Assembly (NCBI GenBank): GCA_014377705.1
Contig: JACMPC010000204.1
Location: 1-64,000 of the forward strand
Direction: 5' to 3'
Source: Dermatophilaceae bacterium
GTDB taxonomy: Bacteria > Actinomycetota > Actinomycetes > Actinomycetales > Dermatophilaceae
Length of the DNA stretch: 64,000 nt
In this document: piece by piece, positions 61,390-64,000 of the stretch
Numbering within the stretch: the first letter of the stretch is position 1
How the letters are laid out: each line of letters opens with the position of its first letter
The notes under the pieces: generated by a model
The model's input: only the letters and a program-made list of their open reading frames with translations
The model's database searches: none
Told to the model about the DNA's origin: nothing
Program-made: the position numbers and the translations under genes

Positions 61390-62214
61390 ATGAGCGACGT
61401 CCTCGAATTCGCCAGCGTGAGCGTGGTCCGCGGTGACAACACCCTGCTGGATGACATCACCTGGGAGGTGGAGGAGGGCCAGCGCTGGGTCATCCTCGGA
61501 CCGAACGGGGCCGGCAAGACCACCCTGCTGCAGCTTGCGGCCGGCCGGATCCATCCCACCACGGGGGTCGCCGGCATCCTCGGCGAGGTTCTGGGCGCGG
61601 TCGACGTGTTCGAGCTTCGCCCCCGGATCGGCCTGTCCAGTGCTGCGATGGCCGAGCGGCTGCCGCCGGACGAGCTGGTCAGGGATGTCGTGGTCACGGC
61701 GTCCTACGGCATCGTGGGTCGCTGGCGCGAGAGCTACGACGCGCTCGACCATGACCGTGCCGCCGACCTGCTCAAGGCCCTCGGGGTGTCCCACCTAGGC
61801 GACCGGACCTTCGGCACCCTGAGCGAGGGCGAACGCAAACGGGTGCAGATCGCGCGGGCGCTGATGACGGACCCCGAGCTGATGCTGCTCGACGAGCCGG
61901 CCGCAGGCCTCGATCTGGGCGGCCGTGAGGACCTGGTGGCCAGGCTCGCCGCGCTGGCCGCGGATATCGAGGCCCCGGCCCTGGTCCTGGTGACGCATCA
62001 TGTCGAGGAGATCCCCCCGTCTTTCACGGACGTGCTGCTGATGCGCGAGGGTCGTATCGTCGCCGCCGGGCCGGTCGAGCTGGTGCTGACAGCCGCGAAC
62101 CTGTCCGAGACGTTCGGCCTCCCGCTGGTGGTCGAGCGGCACGGGAATCGCTGGTCCGCACGGGCCGCACAAGTGCCTCCGGCGCAGTACGGTATTGGTT
62201 CACCGAGCACCTGA
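61390..62214 (+). CDS. ABC transporter ATP-binding protein (ModF/iron-type, no permease nearby)
   Basis: The 274-residue ATPase has Walker A ILGPNGAGKTTLL, signature TLSEGERKRVQIARAL and Walker B LMLLDEPAAGLDLGG, then H-loop VLVTHHVEEIP. The SEGE signature and the PPSFTDVLLMREGRIV segment are typical of a group annotated as iron-uptake or molybdate-type ATPases. No permease or binding protein is adjacent. It is followed after 10 nt by nfeD. Confidence 0.88.
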   Translation: MSDVLEFASVSVVRGDNTLLDDITWEVEEGQRWVILGPNGAGKTTLLQLAAGRIHPTTGVAGILGEVLGAVDVFELRPRIGLSSAAMAERLPPDELVRDVVVTASYGIVGRWRESYDALDHDRAADLLKALGVSHLGDRTFGTLSEGERKRVQIARALMTDPELMLLDEPAAGLDLGGREDLVARLAALAADIEAPALVLVTHHVEEIPPSFTDVLLMREGRIVAAGPVELVLTAANLSETFGLPLVVERHGNRWSARAAQVPPAQYGIGSPST

Positions 62215-62224
62215 CGGGAGCCGC

Positions 62225-62692
62225 ATGTCCTTCTTCAGCGATAACGCATGGCTGGTGTGGCTGGGCCTGGCCCTGGTGCTGGCCGCGGTCGAGGCGGCCA
62301 GCGTGGACTTCGTCTTCTCGATGCTGGCCGGCGGAGCCGCGGCGGCGGCCATCGCGGCCGCGCTCGGGGCCCCCTTCGCGGTGCAGGTGATTATCGCGTG
62401 CCTGGTGGCCGGCGCGTTGCTGGCGTTGGTCCGTCCCCTTGCCAAGCGCTACTTCGCTGTGCCCGAGGGCACCGGCGGCATCGGTGCGGGCGCTCAGGTC
62501 GGTCGCCTGGCGCAGGTGCTGGAGACAGTCACCGACCATGACGGACGTGTCAAGCTTGGCGGCGAGACCTGGTCGGCCCGCACTGTCCCGGACGCCGACG
62601 TATGCCTGCCCGGACATGAGGTCCGGGTAGTGTCCATCGAGGGGGCCACCGTGATCGTGAGCAACGTCGCGGCTGGCCGGGAATCGGAGTAG
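62225..62692 (+). CDS. NfeD-family membrane protein
   Basis: The 155-residue protein has an N-terminal membrane region (about 8-75: WLVWLGLALVLAAVEAASVDF, VQVIIACLVAGALLALVRPL) and a C-terminal OB-fold domain (about 85-150: GRVKLGGETWSAR, VRVVSIEGATVIV). NfeD proteins work with SPFH/stomatin proteins in membrane microdomain organisation. It is translationally close to the SPFH gene (4-nt gap). Confidence 0.92.
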   Translation: MSFFSDNAWLVWLGLALVLAAVEAASVDFVFSMLAGGAAAAAIAAALGAPFAVQVIIACLVAGALLALVRPLAKRYFAVPEGTGGIGAGAQVGRLAQVLETVTDHDGRVKLGGETWSARTVPDADVCLPGHEVRVVSIEGATVIVSNVAAGRESE

Positions 62693-62695
62693 GTC

Positions 62696-63847
62696 GTGGG
62701 TTCAGTAAACGCAGCGCTTGTCGTACTGCTGCTGCTCGTCATCTTTGCCGTCATCGTCATTGTCCGGACCGTCAAGATCGTGCCTCAGCAGGTCTCGCTC
62801 ATCATCGAGAGGCTCGGTAAGTTCTCGCGGACCCTCGAGGGCGGCCTGCACTTCCTGGTACCTTTCGTCGACAAGGTTCGGGCCAGCGTCGACCTGCGAG
62901 AGCAGGTCGTGTCGTTCACGCCGCAGCCGGTGATCACCTCGGACAACCTCGTGGTCAACATCGACACGGTCATCTACTACTCGGTCATCGACTCCAAGTC
63001 GGCGGTGTACGAGATCGCCAACTTCATCCAGGGCATCGAGCAGCTGACAGTCACCACGTTGCGCAACGTCATCGGCTCTCTCGACCTGGAGCAGACCCTG
63101 ACCAGCCGCGACAACATCAACGCCCAGCTGCGCGGGGTTCTGGACGAGGCCACCGGCAAATGGGGCATACGGGTGAACCGGGTCGAGCTCAAGGCCATCG
63201 ACCCGCCGCGCTCGGTGCAGGACTCGATGGAGAAGCAGATGCGCGCCGAGCGTGACCGTCGCGCGACCATCCTCACCGCGGAAGGTATCAAGCAGTCGGC
63301 CATCCTGACCGCCGAAGGCGACAAGCAGAGCCAGATCCTTCGTGCGGAGGGCTCAGCCCAGGCACGCATCCTCGAAGCCCAGGGTCAGTCCAGGGCGATC
63401 ACCCAGGTGTTCGAGGCCATCCACCGCGGGAAGCCGGATCAGAAGCTCCTCGCCTACCAGTACCTCCAGATCCTGCCGCAGCTCGCCCGCGGGGACTCCA
63501 ACAAGATGTGGATCATCCCCAGCGAGCTCACGGATGCCCTGAAGGGGATCGGCAGTGCCCTCGGTGGCCGGGACCTTGAGGACCCGGGCGACAAGTGGGT
63601 GGACACCGGCGAGGTCATGCCCAATGCCTTTGACGAGACCACCCTGGAGGACCCGGTCAAGGCCCTGGCCGAAGCGCGTGGTCAGGCAGCCGGCGCGACA
63701 GCGGAGGCCGAGAGCCACGCGACCGCGAGCGAGCGCCGGGCCCGGCCGTACGGCCGCCCGGCAGCGGACTCCCTGGAGGACCAGGCAAACGCCCTGCACG
63801 ACTCCGAGCTCGACGAGGAACAGGGCCCGCCGGCGCAGGGTCGCTAG
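62696..63847 (+). CDS. SPFH/stomatin-family membrane protein (QmcA/HflK-like)
   Basis: The 383-residue protein has an N-terminal membrane anchor (ALVVLLLLVIFAVIVIV) and an SPFH/band-7 domain (about 28-185: VSLIIERLGKFSRTLEGGLHF, LEQTLTSRDNINAQLR, WGIRVNRVELKAIDPP). A long Ala/Glu coiled coil (about 190-250: AERDRRATILTAEG and its repeats) follows. The C-terminal 80 residues are disordered and charged. Such proteins oligomerise at membrane domains and regulate proteases or fluidity. The start is GTG, 4 nt after nfeD, its usual partner. Confidence 0.93.
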   Translation: MGSVNAALVVLLLLVIFAVIVIVRTVKIVPQQVSLIIERLGKFSRTLEGGLHFLVPFVDKVRASVDLREQVVSFTPQPVITSDNLVVNIDTVIYYSVIDSKSAVYEIANFIQGIEQLTVTTLRNVIGSLDLEQTLTSRDNINAQLRGVLDEATGKWGIRVNRVELKAIDPPRSVQDSMEKQMRAERDRRATILTAEGIKQSAILTAEGDKQSQILRAEGSAQARILEAQGQSRAITQVFEAIHRGKPDQKLLAYQYLQILPQLARGDSNKMWIIPSELTDALKGIGSALGGRDLEDPGDKWVDTGEVMPNAFDETTLEDPVKALAEARGQAAGATAEAESHATASERRARPYGRPAADSLEDQANALHDSELDEEQGPPAQGR

Positions 63848-63909
63848 CTGTTCGCAGCCCTGCGGTTCCCGAACCTCTGTGGCTCCGGCCATCGGGTACC
63901 CGCACCATC

Positions 63910-63947
63910 GGGCACCCGGTCACCCTCGCTAGGGTGGCCGGGTGCCC
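63910..63947. repeat. 17-bp inverted repeat over the TauE/SafE promoter and start codon
   Basis: GGGCACCCGGTCACCCT, loop CGCT, AGGGTGGCCGGGTGCCC: 17 pairs with one G-T wobble. It contains the TAGGGT -10 box and the GTG start in its right arm. It may end the nfeD-SPFH transcript (63 nt after the stop), act as an operator, or close the start codon. Confidence 0.7.
63930..63935 (+). promoter_or_regulatory. -10 box (TAGGGT) of the TauE/SafE gene
   Basis: It lies 6 nt before the GTG start, within the inverted repeat; a leaderless transcript is implied. Confidence 0.45.
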
Positions 63948-64000
63948 TGGTATGAAGTCCTTGCGTTGCTGGCGGCGGGAATGGCTGCGGGGACCATCAA
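63942..64000 (+). CDS. TauE/SafE-family permease, N-terminus only (cut by the window edge)
   Basis: The visible 19 residues, MPWYEVLALLAAGMAAGTI, match the start of TauE/SafE (sulfite exporter-like) membrane proteins, whose first helix ends in the conserved AGTIN...GSG motif. The GTG start is 6 nt after a -10 box. The rest of the gene is outside the window. Confidence 0.65.
   Translation, partial: MPWYEVLALLAAGMAAGTI

Overview
The window is a high-GC actinobacterial chromosome segment. Short intergenic gaps, GTG starts, many ATGA/GTGA stop-start overlaps and the gene content all point to Actinomycetota: divergent glgC and glgM, the acVLRF1 release factor, DUF3099, a SURF1-type oxidase factor and a fabG-inhA pair. 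Cyanophycin, polyphosphate, glycogen and arginine deiminase genes together would fit a polyphosphate-accumulating member of the Intrasporangiaceae/Dermatophilaceae (Tetrasphaera-like). That placement is inference. No rRNA, tRNA or CRISPR was seen.

Layout. 1-2.1 kb: the right end of an ISAs1-type insertion sequence inside a broken monooxygenase gene, then a protein made only of PAS domains. 2.1-10.8 kb: a short-chain dehydrogenase, a secreted protein, alkaline phosphatase with an array of 10-bp repeats at its 5' end, a divergent secreted beta-propeller phosphoesterase, and an APC-type transporter. 11-14.1 kb: a tightly coupled three-gene operon with a BREX BrxD-like ATPase (DUF2791), a related protein without a P-loop and an unrecognised coiled-coil protein; no methylase or phosphatase of a complete BREX system is present. 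14.3-18.7 kb: dhaK-dhaL-dhaM, where DhaM carries EIIA, HPr and a complete enzyme I. 18.9-26.4 kb: a 2TM channel running in frame into a lipoprotein, an ABC permease with a hydrolase-ATPase fusion, DUF779 and aldehyde dehydrogenase. 26.6-32 kb: arginine deiminase operon arcABC, acVLRF1, and a convergent cyclic 2,3-diphosphoglycerate synthetase-like protein.

32.3-46.2 kb: a cytidine deaminase-ASCH fusion with recQ and a HAD phosphatase, ABC-F, enoyl-CoA hydratase, ABC exporter, a MazF-type toxin with its antitoxin, PPK2, a frameshifted PNPOx-like gene, a methyltransferase, SURF1 and small proteins. 46.3-54.5 kb: fabG-fabI, then a CphA-like Mur ligase with no ATP-grasp but with a TPR tail, decayed GNAT and HNH genes, and cphB-cphA in which cphA lacks a normal start codon. 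54.5-59.2 kb: serB, an F420-type oxidoreductase, glgC and glgM. 59.2-64 kb: a decayed REC-REC-GGDEF-EAL gene, an unknown protein, an ABC ATPase, NfeD and SPFH proteins, and the start of a TauE/SafE permease.

How the genes work together. Arginine deiminase (ATP from arginine), cyanophycin synthesis and breakdown (arginine/aspartate store), PPK2 (polyphosphate) and GlgC/GlgM (glycogen) suit a feast-famine lifestyle. Many genes carry a TANNNT box 6-8 nt before the start codon, the pattern of leaderless mRNAs; this was used to choose several starts. Short tandem repeats recur in protein termini and linkers, and gene remnants lie in several of the longer gaps.
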